NCBI RefSeq assembly: GCF_027853245.1
Contig: NZ_JAPTZM010000001.1
Reading direction: 5' to 3' (one strand)
Source of the DNA: Atlantibacter subterraneus
GTDB lineage: Bacteria > Pseudomonadota > Gammaproteobacteria > Enterobacterales > Enterobacteriaceae
DNA length: 64,000 bases
The notes under the pieces are model-generated. The model was not told the DNA's origin. It ran no database searches and was given only the letters and a program-made list of their open reading frames with translations. The stretch's first letter is position 1. Every line of letters begins with the position of its first letter. Positions 53,763 to 62,163 of this stretch are shown piece by piece. The position numbers were made by a program, and so were the translations under genes.

Positions 53763-53888
53763 GAACGGAACAATTCCCCCGAACGGAACAATTCCACCGA
53801 CCGGAACAATTCCACCGAACGGAACAATTCCCCCGAACGGAACATTTCCACCGACCGGAACAACTCCACAGAACGGAACAATCTCCCC
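53763..53888 (-). repeat. Seven tandem copies of an 18-bp repeat, right array
   Basis: Seven copies of an 18-bp unit, consensus GAACGGAACAATTCCACC on the plus strand, in exact register with one to four changes each. The array runs up to the stop codon of the SDR gene (TAG complementary to 53888-53890). There are no spacers, so it is not a CRISPR array. Confidence 0.92.
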
Positions 53889-54562
53889 TATAACGAAGCC
53901 CCCCCACACATCATCATCTCCTGCCCGGTTATCGCCCCCGCCTCCGGCTGCAACAAAAACCCCACCAGCGCCGCCACTTCTTGCGGTTTAATCAGCCTGC
54001 CAATCGGCGGCATCACAGGCGTTGACGCTTCACGCCCCGGCTGTGTCAGCATCGGCGTTTCCGTCGCGCCGGGCGCAACCACGTTGGCGGTAATGCCGCG
54101 CGGCGCGAGCTCCATCGCCCAGGAGCGCACCATCCCCACCAGCGCCGCTTTGGTCGCCACGTACTGCGATCGGTTGGCCGCGCCGCGCGAGGTGCGGCTG
54201 CCGATGACGATAATCCGCCCGCCCGCGTCCATGCACGGCGCAAAGTGGTTAATCAGGATTTCCGCCGCATGAACATGCAATGTCCACAGCCGCTGGCTCG
54301 TTTCGCTGTCCAGCGCCCCGAGTGGCGCGGCGGCCATCATTCCCGACGCGTGGATAATCGCCTGCGGCGCGTCCAGTTGCTTCAGCGTTTCCCGCAGTGC
54401 CTCAGCATTCATCAAATCCACGCTGACGCTCTGAAAACGCGGGTTGCCCCGCGTCACGATCCGGCGGCTCAGCCCGGTGACGGTCCAGCCCTGCTCCAGT
54501 AAAAGCCCGGTAATGGCTTCGCCAATCCCCGAACTGGCTCCTGTTACGATGGCGTGCGGCAT
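53888..54562 (-). CDS. Short-chain dehydrogenase/reductase
   Basis: A 224-residue NAD(P)-dependent SDR. The cofactor motif TGASSGIG is at residues 7-14; the catalytic Ser and the YxxxK pair are in GSRTSRGAANRSQYVATKAA; the PGATETPM segment closes the active site. It is the last gene of the leftward catabolic operon, starting one base after the YhcH-family stop. Its stop codon is the first base of the tandem repeat array. The substrate is probably an intermediate of the pathway encoded upstream. Confidence 0.88.
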   Translation of the reverse strand: MPHAIVTGASSGIGEAITGLLLEQGWTVTGLSRRIVTRGNPRFQSVSVDLMNAEALRETLKQLDAPQAIIHASGMMAAAPLGALDSETSQRLWTLHVHAAEILINHFAPCMDAGGRIIVIGSRTSRGAANRSQYVATKAALVGMVRSWAMELAPRGITANVVAPGATETPMLTQPGREASTPVMPPIGRLIKPQEVAALVGFLLQPEAGAITGQEMMMCGGASL

Positions 54563-54563
54563 A

Positions 54564-55034
54564 TCAACCCTCCAGTAAGGCTTTCGGGATCTTGAATACC
54601 GCTTTTCTCACCACCGACGGCGCATTCACCGCACACAGCGCCTGATGCGGTTCCCCCGGCATAAATACCGCGAAATCACCGGGACTTAGCGTCATCGCTA
54701 CGCTGCCGGGAGCCTGAGACGTGATAAACAGATCCGGTTTACGCTGCTCGTCGTCCGGCTGGGCTGTGCTGACCATTCCGGCGTACATCTTCTCTTCCCC
54801 CTCAAGGATCACCTGAATATCCGCCCACTGATGGTGATATTCGGTGTGGCGCAGCTCGCGCGGCTGGGTCGCTGCCGGGCCGATATTGCAGAACCACGCT
54901 GCGCCCTCCGGCTGCCAGCGCCCGTCCTCACGCGCCTGCAGTGCCGCGAGGCTACAGGCCGGGTCGGTAAGGATTGCCCGCAGCGCGGCGGGCAGCCCTG
55001 CCAGCGGCAGGGCGTTAAGATTGCCGATAATCAT
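54564..55034 (-). CDS. YhcH/YjgK/YiaL-family protein (DUF386)
   Basis: A 156-residue cupin-like protein. The start is the ATG at 55034 (MIIGNLNAL), overlapping the upstream gene by four bases (ATGA). Conserved metal-type residues: HTEYHHQWADIQVILEGEEK and PGDFAVFMPGEPHQAL near the C-terminus with GHxP-like chemistry. YhcH (NanQ) of the E. coli sialic acid operon is reported to speed up anomer change of sialic acid; this homologue probably handles a related sugar. It supports the view that the locus processes a sialic acid-like or other anomeric sugar. Confidence 0.87.
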   Translation of the reverse strand: MIIGNLNALPLAGLPAALRAILTDPACSLAALQAREDGRWQPEGAAWFCNIGPAATQPRELRHTEYHHQWADIQVILEGEEKMYAGMVSTAQPDDEQRKPDLFITSQAPGSVAMTLSPGDFAVFMPGEPHQALCAVNAPSVVRKAVFKIPKALLEG

Positions 55035-56200
55035 ACGCGGCGTCCTTTCACCCACTCAGGCGAAACGCGAACGTATTTGATTGCCTGGCGGAAGTAGGTA
55101 TAAGCGATATGCAGATCCCCCTCCGCGCCCTGCTTGATGCTCGGGTAGGAAAACTCGCGGTTGAGTTTTTCCTGGGAGTTGTTGGTCATGCAATAGCCGT
55201 CGCCCTCATCCAGATGACGCTGCCACGGCCAGGTTTTACCGCCATCGGCAGAGATCGCCACCGTCATTGGCGCACGCGGCGCGCCCCAGAATGCCGAGCG
55301 CCCTTCTTTCACTTCCGGCTCCTTGCGTCCGTCGCCGTCGTCAATTTCATCGTACAGCGAGGCGCGGCGCTCGGAGGCTCCGGCGGCGCTCATGTGGTTG
55401 AACACCAGCGCCAGCTCGCCGCTTTCCAGGGTCGTCACCTGTATGGACGAGTTGTTGTTCGGCAGTGGCGTGGGTTCAGGCACCGACCAGCTTTCGCCGT
55501 TATCCACCGACTGGCTGTAGTAGATATTGTCCGCCCACCGGCTGCGGAACAGCGCCACCAGCGTACCGTCCTTCAGCGGCGTAATGTTCATATGCACGCA
55601 GCCCAGGCTATTCGGCACCGCCACATCACGCCAGGTTTTGCCCTGGTCGGACGAAATCTTCACCGCGCTGATGTCATCATTGCCGACCCATTTCTCCCCC
55701 GGCTGGGTGCGGCAGTAGAACACCGGCAGCAGCTAGTTGCCGTTTTCCAGCACCGTGACCGGCTGGCGGATAAAGGTGCCGGGTTTATCCAGCAGCGTGG
55801 CGATGTCGCCCCAGGTTTTGCCCAGGTCACTCGACTGGCGATAGCGCACAATAGCGGTATCCTGATTGCCGGAAACCTGCGCGGTCCACATCAGCCACAA
55901 CACGTTGTCCGGAGCCAGGAACAGCACCGGGTTCTGCTCGGAACGGGTCGGATCGTCAGAAAGCTTTACCGCCTCGCTCCATGTCTGGCTGCCCGGCGCT
56001 AAACGCGAGCTCCAGACCGAAATATCGGCAATCCCTTCCTGTGTACCGCCGAACCACACGCACATCAGGCTACCATCCGGCAACGGCAGTACGTTGGCGG
56101 CATGGTTTTGTGGGCATTCGGACGGCAACATCGCAGTGACAACACCACTATCCTGTTCCAGGGGGCGTACTACGCCATCACGGGTTACGGTTACGGTCAT
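55031..56200 (-). pseudogene. Sialidase-like (BNR/Asp-box) protein gene with in-frame amber codon
   Basis: A 390-codon frame that is continuous except for one TAG at 55733-55735 (codon between GN and LLPVFYC). The part before it has 155 codons (MTVTVTRDG start at 56200, GGAG upstream); the part after resumes in the same frame. Relatives have Trp here (GxWLLPVFY), so TGG to TAG is the simplest event. Asp-box repeats S-x-D-x-G-x-T-W occur in both halves: SSDLGKTW, SSDQGKTW, SVDNGESW, SADGGKTW. There is no signal peptide, so it would be cytoplasmic, acting on an imported substrate. It may be a true null, a sequencing error or a suppressed stop. Confidence 0.85.
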
Positions 56201-56201
56201 G

Positions 56202-57617
56202 TCAGGCTCCATTATTTTCTACAGAAGTGGGCATTTTTGCGTTATCGGCTTTGTTCGGGATCAGGCGGTCCAGCAGCATAATCACCGCAGGGGTCACCAG
56301 CGCGATATACATATTGTTGATACCAAACGGGTCGCCCATCAGATACCAGACGGAGGTCATCACGCAGGCACCAATCAGACCCGCATTCGCGCCCCGGGCG
56401 CTCTTAAAGAACGGCGCATAGAAGGCAATTACGGCAACAACCGAAATCGACAGGCGGATAGCACGGGTGAAGAACGACAGTTTCAGGACTTCCGGCACCA
56501 GCAGCACGAAAATCAGCGGCAGGAAGCCAATCAGCAACGACAACCAGCGGGTGGCTTTAAACTCCTGCTCCGGGGTCGGCTTGCGGTACGGCACGTAGAA
56601 GTCTTTAACAATCAACGAGGCAATCGCCAGGGCAACGGTACTGACGCTGACAAAAATAGAGGCAACAAGTGACGTTGTCACCAACCCGGCCAGCCACGGA
56701 CTCATATCCTGGAGGAATACCGGCAGCGCATACAGGCTATTGATTTCCGGGTGCAGGTACTTCGCGGCTACGCCGATGGCGGCAATCGCCAGCGCGATAG
56801 GCATACAGAAGAAAAAGGCAACCCAGGTGGCGCGCTTGGCGGATTTCACGTCTTTGGTGGATGAGATTGCCTGAATCACAAACTGGGTACAGAAGATGGA
56901 ACCAATAGTGCCGATCAGCCACGCGAGAATCGTTGTCGCGCCAATGTTACCGTCCCACGTCCAGTAATAAGCGGGCATCTGCTCAATCATCGGGGTAAAA
57001 CCGCCGGTCTGAGACAGCGCGAAGCCTAAAATCACCAGTACGCCGAAGTATTTCAGGGCGCTGTGCAGCATGGTCACCAGCGCCATGCCCTTCAGCCCGC
57101 CAAACGCGAAATAGAAGGTACTGACAACGGCGGTAATAAAGGCCGCCACCGGCAGGTTCACTTTCAGCACCGTGGAAATCGCTGCCGCACCGCTCACGTA
57201 GTTACCCACGTTCACCAGCAACAGCGCATAAATCATGATGATGGAAATAATGTTTTTGGTGCTGGTGCCGTACTTCTCGGCAATCGCGCCGGAGATGGTG
57301 ATTTTGCCGGTGTTATAAATGCGCTTCACCAGGATCCAGCCAAACAGCGGGAAACCGATGGCCGCACCAATTACTGACCAGGAGGCAGCGAAACCGTCTT
57401 CAAACGCCGCCTGGGCGGTGCCGATGGTCGATTTCGCGCCGATAAATTCAGACATCAACAGGATACCGACGACAAAGGCAGGCATCGCACGGGAGCCTTC
57501 CATAAAATCGCCGCTATTTTTACTGCGTAAACGGAACGTAAGCCAGGAGGTAAAAAGAATATAGGCAATGACTATTCCGACAATTATCAGAGTATCTTCA
57601 GCGGAAAAATGGTTCAT
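56202..57617 (-). CDS. Sodium:solute symporter (SSS family)
   Basis: A 471-residue inner-membrane symporter with about 13 helices. SSS marks include SRAMPAFVVGILLMSEFIGA near helix 2 (sodium site region), FAFGGLKGMALVTMLHSALK, and the late helices. It ends two bases before the next ATG. The upstream gene is a DapA-family aldolase 76 bases away. NanT-type SSS transporters import sialic acids; given the sialidase-like and YhcH genes next to it, an acidic sugar is a likely cargo. Confidence 0.87.
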   Translation of the reverse strand: MNHFSAEDTLIIVGIVIAYILFTSWLTFRLRSKNSGDFMEGSRAMPAFVVGILLMSEFIGAKSTIGTAQAAFEDGFAASWSVIGAAIGFPLFGWILVKRIYNTGKITISGAIAEKYGTSTKNIISIIMIYALLLVNVGNYVSGAAAISTVLKVNLPVAAFITAVVSTFYFAFGGLKGMALVTMLHSALKYFGVLVILGFALSQTGGFTPMIEQMPAYYWTWDGNIGATTILAWLIGTIGSIFCTQFVIQAISSTKDVKSAKRATWVAFFFCMPIALAIAAIGVAAKYLHPEINSLYALPVFLQDMSPWLAGLVTTSLVASIFVSVSTVALAIASLIVKDFYVPYRKPTPEQEFKATRWLSLLIGFLPLIFVLLVPEVLKLSFFTRAIRLSISVVAVIAFYAPFFKSARGANAGLIGACVMTSVWYLMGDPFGINNMYIALVTPAVIMLLDRLIPNKADNAKMPTSVENNGA

Positions 57618-57693
57618 ACAGGCCTCTCTTTAGGGCGTACAAATCCCGGGCACATAACGTACCCAGTTTTCTTATTGATGACCAGGATGCGCG

Positions 57694-58578
57694 TTACTGG
57701 AGGTATTGCGTCACAATCTGGCGGATCTGCTGTTGTTGTTGTTCAGTAAAGTGCACCGCGTAGCGGCTTTCGCCGACGTCATGCCCGAGTATTTGCAGCG
57801 CTTTTTTCACTGCCGCCGGGGAGAACGCGACTTTATACAAATCGGTGCGCAAACCAGTGACGCTCTCCTGCGCCAGGAAGGAGCCTGCGATATCGCCAGC
57901 ATTGAAGCGCGACCAGATAGCGTTGATCTGTTTCGGCGCGACGTTCGCCAGCCCGGAGATGCAGGCGGAGCAGCCGTCAACAAAGCCCTGGTGGATTAAC
58001 GAATCCGGGCCGTTGAGCACGTCGAAGTTGTCGAACTCTTTCACCGCATTCAGGAAACCGCTCAGGCTTTCGTAACTGCCCGCGCTGTCTTTGATGCCGA
58101 TGATGTTCGGATGCGCCGCCAGCTGGCGCACGGTTTGCGGCTCCAGGGTGTTGCCGGTGCGCGCCGGAATGTTGTAGAGAAAAATCGGTACGCTGAGCGC
58201 ATCGGCAATCGCCGTGTAGTGCGCAATCAGCTCGCCCTGCTTCAGCGGGACGAAATACGGGGTGATCACCGATACGGCATCCACGCCCAGTTTTTCAATC
58301 TGCTTGCCGAGGCGAATGGTTTCGCGGGTGGAGATCTCGCCGATATGCGCCACCACGTTAGCCCGCCCCGCCACTTCCGCCACGCAGGTTTCGGTCACGG
58401 CGATTTTTTCCTGCTCGTTAAGCACAAAAAATTCACCGTTGGTACCGCCACAGAAGATGCCGTTACCGGCGTCGAGCTGGCGGTTGATCTGACGCTTCAA
58501 CGCGTTGAGGTTAAGCGCCCCATCCGCGTCGAACGGCGTGACGATCGCCGTCAGTACCCCTTTGATATCGTTACTCAT
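57694..58578 (-). CDS. DapA/NanA-family aldolase (YjhH/YagE-like)
   Basis: A 294-residue class I aldolase or dehydratase. The start is the ATG at 58578 (MSNDIKGVLT) with GGAG upstream. The Schiff-base Lys163 is in IIGIKDSAGS, the catalytic Tyr135 in FLYNIPARTG, and the carboxylate-binding loop is GGTNGE (44-49). The family includes dihydrodipicolinate synthase, sialic acid lyase and 2-keto-3-deoxy-sugar acid aldolases. The genomic setting and the closeness to YjhH/YagE-type sequence favour cleavage of a 2-keto-3-deoxy acid to pyruvate plus an aldehyde. Confidence 0.85.
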   Translation of the reverse strand: MSNDIKGVLTAIVTPFDADGALNLNALKRQINRQLDAGNGIFCGGTNGEFFVLNEQEKIAVTETCVAEVAGRANVVAHIGEISTRETIRLGKQIEKLGVDAVSVITPYFVPLKQGELIAHYTAIADALSVPIFLYNIPARTGNTLEPQTVRQLAAHPNIIGIKDSAGSYESLSGFLNAVKEFDNFDVLNGPDSLIHQGFVDGCSACISGLANVAPKQINAIWSRFNAGDIAGSFLAQESVTGLRTDLYKVAFSPAAVKKALQILGHDVGESRYAVHFTEQQQQQIRQIVTQYLQ

Positions 58579-58595
58579 GACTCGCTCCATGAAGA

Positions 58596-59741
58596 TTAAT
58601 TTTGTGGAAAAAGGGTTTGATAGATTTTTTGCACGTCGTCGTGGCTGACCACGCAGGGCGCGTTATTCATCAGGCGTTTGACGTTCAACGCCGCATCGCT
58701 TAAGGACGGGATGTCATCACGCGGTACGCCAAGGGATTCGAGGTTGTCCGGCAGGTTAAGACGCTGCACCAGTGCCGCCAGGTACGCCACCAGCGCATGG
58801 GATTTTTCCTCGTCGCTCAGGCTCTGATCGGCATCCGGGATTAAATCCCACACCCGGGCGAATTTTTCTACCGCATGGGGGCGCACCACGCGCATGCAGG
58901 GTGCCAGCAGGATGGCGTTCGCCACGCCGTGCGGCAGATGGTATTTACCGCCCAGCGGATAAGAGAGCGCGTGTACCAGATGCGTGCCCGCGTGGGTAAT
59001 CGCCGCGCCGCCGTAATAAGAGGCCCAGAGCATTTCGAGACGCGCGTTAAGGTTGGTCGGCTCGTTCACCGCCACGTCGATATTGCGCAGCAGTTTATAC
59101 AGGCCGGTAAGCGCCACGTTATCGCTGACCGGGTTGGCAATGGTCGAGGTAAAACACTCAATCAAATGGCACAGCGCGTCGATACCCGTGGAGGACGCGA
59201 TATGCGCGGGCATGCTGGTAGTCAGTTCGGGCAGCAGCGCCACGTAGTCCGGCAGCAGCACCGGCGAGATAATGCCGACTTTGGTATTTTGCTCAGGAAT
59301 AGCCAGAATCGCGTTCGGCGTAGCTTCTGAACCGGTGCCTGCGGTAGCGGGGATCAATAAAGAAGCAACGCGATGGGTCGGTTTCTCACCGGCCAGCAGC
59401 GCGTCGAGGCCAGGAGAGCGGCTGTCGCACAGTACGGAAAGCAGTTTCGCCACGTCCAGCACGCTGCCACCGCCGATACCCACCACCAGATCGATATCCC
59501 GATCGGGCAGCTCGCCCAACAGTTTATTGACGTCATGCTGGCTGGGTTCCGGCGGTACGCTGTCAATTACATGGACTCGGCGGCCTTCGGCGTCGATCAG
59601 CGCAACGATCTGGCGCGTCGCATCAAGTTTAATGATGTTGCTGTCTGACACCAGCAACACGCTCTGCTTGCCTGCTAAAACTGGCGCAATCGCGGGGATC
59701 GCCCCGGCACCGCTAATCAACGTACTATTAATAGTAACCAC
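58596..59741 (-). CDS. Iron-dependent alcohol dehydrogenase
   Basis: A 381-residue type III (iron) alcohol dehydrogenase. A GTG at 59741 is chosen because AGGAGAGG lies just upstream; the open frame continues 13 codons further. NAD-binding VVGIGGGSVLDVAK (87-100); metal ligands Asp188, His192, His257 and His271 (GIDALCHLIE and THLVHALSYP...HLPHGVANA). It is the first gene of the leftward operon and faces the DUF1537 gene. It likely reduces an aldehyde released by the downstream aldolase or oxidises a hydroxy acid. Confidence 0.87.
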   Translation of the reverse strand: MVTINSTLISGAGAIPAIAPVLAGKQSVLLVSDSNIIKLDATRQIVALIDAEGRRVHVIDSVPPEPSQHDVNKLLGELPDRDIDLVVGIGGGSVLDVAKLLSVLCDSRSPGLDALLAGEKPTHRVASLLIPATAGTGSEATPNAILAIPEQNTKVGIISPVLLPDYVALLPELTTSMPAHIASSTGIDALCHLIECFTSTIANPVSDNVALTGLYKLLRNIDVAVNEPTNLNARLEMLWASYYGGAAITHAGTHLVHALSYPLGGKYHLPHGVANAILLAPCMRVVRPHAVEKFARVWDLIPDADQSLSDEEKSHALVAYLAALVQRLNLPDNLESLGVPRDDIPSLSDAALNVKRLMNNAPCVVSHDDVQKIYQTLFPQN

Positions 59742-59777
59742 AACCCTCTCCTGTCTTGTTGGTCTGGTGATTAATTT

Positions 59778-59808
59778 CAATCACCACTTCATAACTCATT
59801 GGTGATTG
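59778..59808. promoter_or_regulatory. Perfect inverted-repeat operator upstream of Fe-ADH operon
   Basis: CAATCACCA (59778-59786) and TGGTGATTG (59800-59808), nine perfect pairs separated by 13 bases. A related half, TGTGATTG, occurs at 59872-59879 near the rightward gene. It is the likely binding site of the DeoR-type regulator coded at the end of the rightward operon. Confidence 0.65.
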
Positions 59809-59843
59809 CATGCCTAATTTTATAATTTAAACCCATAGTGAAT

Positions 59844-59889
59844 AAATTGATCTTGCTCACATATAATCAACTGTGATTGAATATAATCA
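59844..59889. promoter_or_regulatory. Candidate CRP site and repeated ATATAATCA boxes
   Basis: AAATTGATCTTGCTCACAT at 59844-59862 fits the CRP pattern with a perfect right half TCACA. ATATAATCA occurs twice, at 59861-59869 and 59881-59889, exactly 20 bases apart, with TGTGATTGA between. These lie 32-77 bases upstream of the DUF1537 start and suggest catabolite control plus a specific regulator. Confidence 0.5.
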
Positions 59890-59920
59890 TAAACCAACGA
59901 CGACAGATCCCGGAGAAGTT

Positions 59921-61183
59921 ATGAACGGACAGGGTTTACCAGGCAGCATTCTCGTCATGGCAGATGACTTTACCGGTGCGAATGACGCGGGCGTCAGCCT
60001 GGCGCAGGGTGGGATTACCGTCGATGTGATGCTGCAATCAAGCTATCAACGCGATGGACGCGCCACGGCGCTGGTGCTTAACAGCGACAGTCGGGCGCTG
60101 CCGCAAAACGCCGCGCGTGAGCGAATTTCATCATTAATGCATTTTGCGCTTAAACAGCAAACGCCTGCGTGGATGATTAAAAAGATTGATTCCACGCTCA
60201 GGGGCAATCCCGGTGCGGAAACCGAGGCCATGATGACGGCAACGGGCGCAACGGTGGCGCTTGTCGCCCCGGCCTTCCCTGCGGCGGGCAGGCTCACGCG
60301 TAACGGAGAGTGTCTGGTGCACGGCCAGCGGTTAACGGATACCGAATTTGCCAGCGACCCGAAAACGCCGGTGCTGAGCGCTGATGTGCGGGAAGTGTTC
60401 CAGTCACAGAGCGGGATGGCGGCTTTATATGTCGACCTTACCACGCTGCGCGCCGGGGATTTACCGGCGCTTATCGCCGGGTACCCGACGCCGCTGATGG
60501 TAATGATCGACAGCGAAACCGATGACGATCTGGACGCCGTTATCGACGCCGCGCGCCAACTCTCGACGCCGCCGCTGTTGGTGGGTTCCGCCGGGTTGTG
60601 CGATGCCCTGGCGCGCCATCTCGCGCCGGTTCGCCGCAAACGCGTGCTGGCGGTGGTGGGGTCGATGAGTGAAATGGCGCAAAAGCAAATTCACCATCTG
60701 CATCAGCACCCCGAGGTCAGCCAGGTGTTTATCAACATTGACGATGTGTTCACCGGCGACGCGCAAAACTATCGCATGGCCATCAGCGAGGCGCTGAACG
60801 GCGGCCGGCATTGCCTGGTGCACACCTGCCCGGATCACGCCGCTCGCCATCAAATCCCCGCGCTGTGCGAGAAATGGCAGATTTCCCGCAGCGAACTGGG
60901 GGAAAAGATCAGCGCCTTTTTAGGCGAACTGACCCGCGAAGTGATTAACCAGAGCGAACCCGATGCGCTGTATCTGTCGGGAGGCGACGTGGCTATCGCG
61001 GTGTCGCGCGCGCTGGGCGCCAGCGGATTTCGAATCACAGGCCGTGTGGCGCAGTGCGTGCCCTACGGCAACTTTCTGGGTTGCGGCTGGCATAAGCCGG
61101 TAATGACCAAAGCGGGCGGTTTCGGCGATGAAACCACCCTGCTCAGGGTTTTGCATTTTATCGAGGAGAACGCGAGTGTCTAA
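59921..61183 (+). CDS. Four-carbon acid sugar kinase (DUF1537 family, DtnK/DenD-like)
   Basis: A 420-residue kinase. The start is the ATG at 59921 (MNGQGLPGSI) with GGAG upstream; an in-frame ATG 48 bases earlier is less likely. The N-terminal domain has ILVMADDFTGANDAGV (the sugar-acid site) and MIKKIDSTLRGNPGAE; the C-terminal nucleotide domain has LYLSGGDVAIAVSRALGASG and KAGGFGDET. DUF1537 proteins phosphorylate D-threonate, D-erythronate, L-threonate or 3-oxo-tetronates. Its stop overlaps the next gene by eight bases; PdxA2 catalyses the next step in the D-threonate route, so the pair is functionally matched. Confidence 0.88.
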   Translation: MNGQGLPGSILVMADDFTGANDAGVSLAQGGITVDVMLQSSYQRDGRATALVLNSDSRALPQNAARERISSLMHFALKQQTPAWMIKKIDSTLRGNPGAETEAMMTATGATVALVAPAFPAAGRLTRNGECLVHGQRLTDTEFASDPKTPVLSADVREVFQSQSGMAALYVDLTTLRAGDLPALIAGYPTPLMVMIDSETDDDLDAVIDAARQLSTPPLLVGSAGLCDALARHLAPVRRKRVLAVVGSMSEMAQKQIHHLHQHPEVSQVFINIDDVFTGDAQNYRMAISEALNGGRHCLVHTCPDHAARHQIPALCEKWQISRSELGEKISAFLGELTREVINQSEPDALYLSGGDVAIAVSRALGASGFRITGRVAQCVPYGNFLGCGWHKPVMTKAGGFGDETTLLRVLHFIEENASV

Positions 61184-62162
61184 TATCATTGCTGTAACCA
61201 TGGGTGACCCGGCAGGGATTGGCCCGGAAATTATCATTAAATCCCTGGCTGAAGGTGAGCTGGCAGGCGCGCCGGTAGTCGTGGTCGGCTGCGCCAAAAC
61301 CTTTGAGCGCATCCTGGCGTTGGGCATCGTCCCGGCGATCCAGCTACGGGTTATCGACAGCGTGGCAGACGCGCAGTTTGCGCCTGGCGTGCTCAACGTG
61401 ATCGACGAACCCCTCGATAACCCGCAGGCGTTACAGCCGGGCGTGGTTCAGGCCCAGGCGGGCGACCTGGCGTATCGCTGCATTAAGCGCGCGACCGATC
61501 TGGCGATGTCCGGCGAAGTAAAAGCCATCGCCACCGCGCCGCTGAATAAAGAAGCGCTGCATCTGGGCGGGCATCATTATCCGGGGCATACCGAACTGCT
61601 GGCGAAACTGACGAATACGCAGGATTACGCCATGGTGCTGTACACCGATAAGCTCAAGGTGATCCACATCACCACCCATATTGCGCTGCGCAAGTTCCTC
61701 GATACGCTGAACCAGGACCGGATTAAAACGGTGATTAGCGTGGCGGATGATTTCCTCAAGCGCGTCGGCTATGAGAATCCGCGTATTGCAGTGGCAGGGG
61801 TAAACCCGCACGCCGGAGAAAACGGCCTGTTTGGTGATGAAGAGATCAAAATCGTCGGCCCGGCGGTTGAAGCTATGAAAGCGGAAGGATTTAACGTCAC
61901 CGGCCCTTGCCCGCCGGACACGGTATTTATGCAGTGCCACGAAGGTATGTATGACATGGTGGTGGCGATGTATCACGATCAGGGCCACATTCCGCTTAAA
62001 TTACTGGGCTTCTATGACGGGGTAAATATTACGGCGGGGCTGCCGTTTATCCGCACTTCCGCCGATCACGGCACGGCATTTGATATTGCCTGGACAGGTA
62101 AAGCCAAGTCTGAGAGCATGGCGGTTTCTATCCAACTCGCCATGCAAATAACCCGGGAATAA
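61176..62162 (+). CDS. pdxA2: 4-phospho-D-threonate 3-dehydrogenase PdxA2
   Basis: A 328-residue dehydrogenase of the PdxA family. A GTG at 61176 is taken as start (GAGGAG upstream), overlapping the kinase gene by eight bases. Marks: VTMGDPAGIGPEI at the N-terminus, VKAIATAPLNKEALHLGG, metal-type histidines in YPGHTELLAKLTN, DRIKTVISVADDF, and MYHDQGHIPLKLLGF. PdxA2 oxidises and decarboxylates 4-phospho-threonate or -erythronate to dihydroxyacetone phosphate. Coupled with the DUF1537 kinase, it links the locus to glycolysis. Confidence 0.9.
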   Translation: MSNIIAVTMGDPAGIGPEIIIKSLAEGELAGAPVVVVGCAKTFERILALGIVPAIQLRVIDSVADAQFAPGVLNVIDEPLDNPQALQPGVVQAQAGDLAYRCIKRATDLAMSGEVKAIATAPLNKEALHLGGHHYPGHTELLAKLTNTQDYAMVLYTDKLKVIHITTHIALRKFLDTLNQDRIKTVISVADDFLKRVGYENPRIAVAGVNPHAGENGLFGDEEIKIVGPAVEAMKAEGFNVTGPCPPDTVFMQCHEGMYDMVVAMYHDQGHIPLKLLGFYDGVNITAGLPFIRTSADHGTAFDIAWTGKAKSESMAVSIQLAMQITRE

Positions 62163-62163
62163 G

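Noticed and set aside
53763..53888. CRISPR array
   Set aside because: The 18-bp copies are contiguous with no spacers and no cas gene is near.
53470..53907. Open frames on the minus strand across the repeat array (VPFGGIVPFGG-type product) and a similar frame at 52854-53282
   Set aside because: They are translations of tandem repeats and hairpin arms in several frames at once, lack good ribosome sites and overlap real genes.
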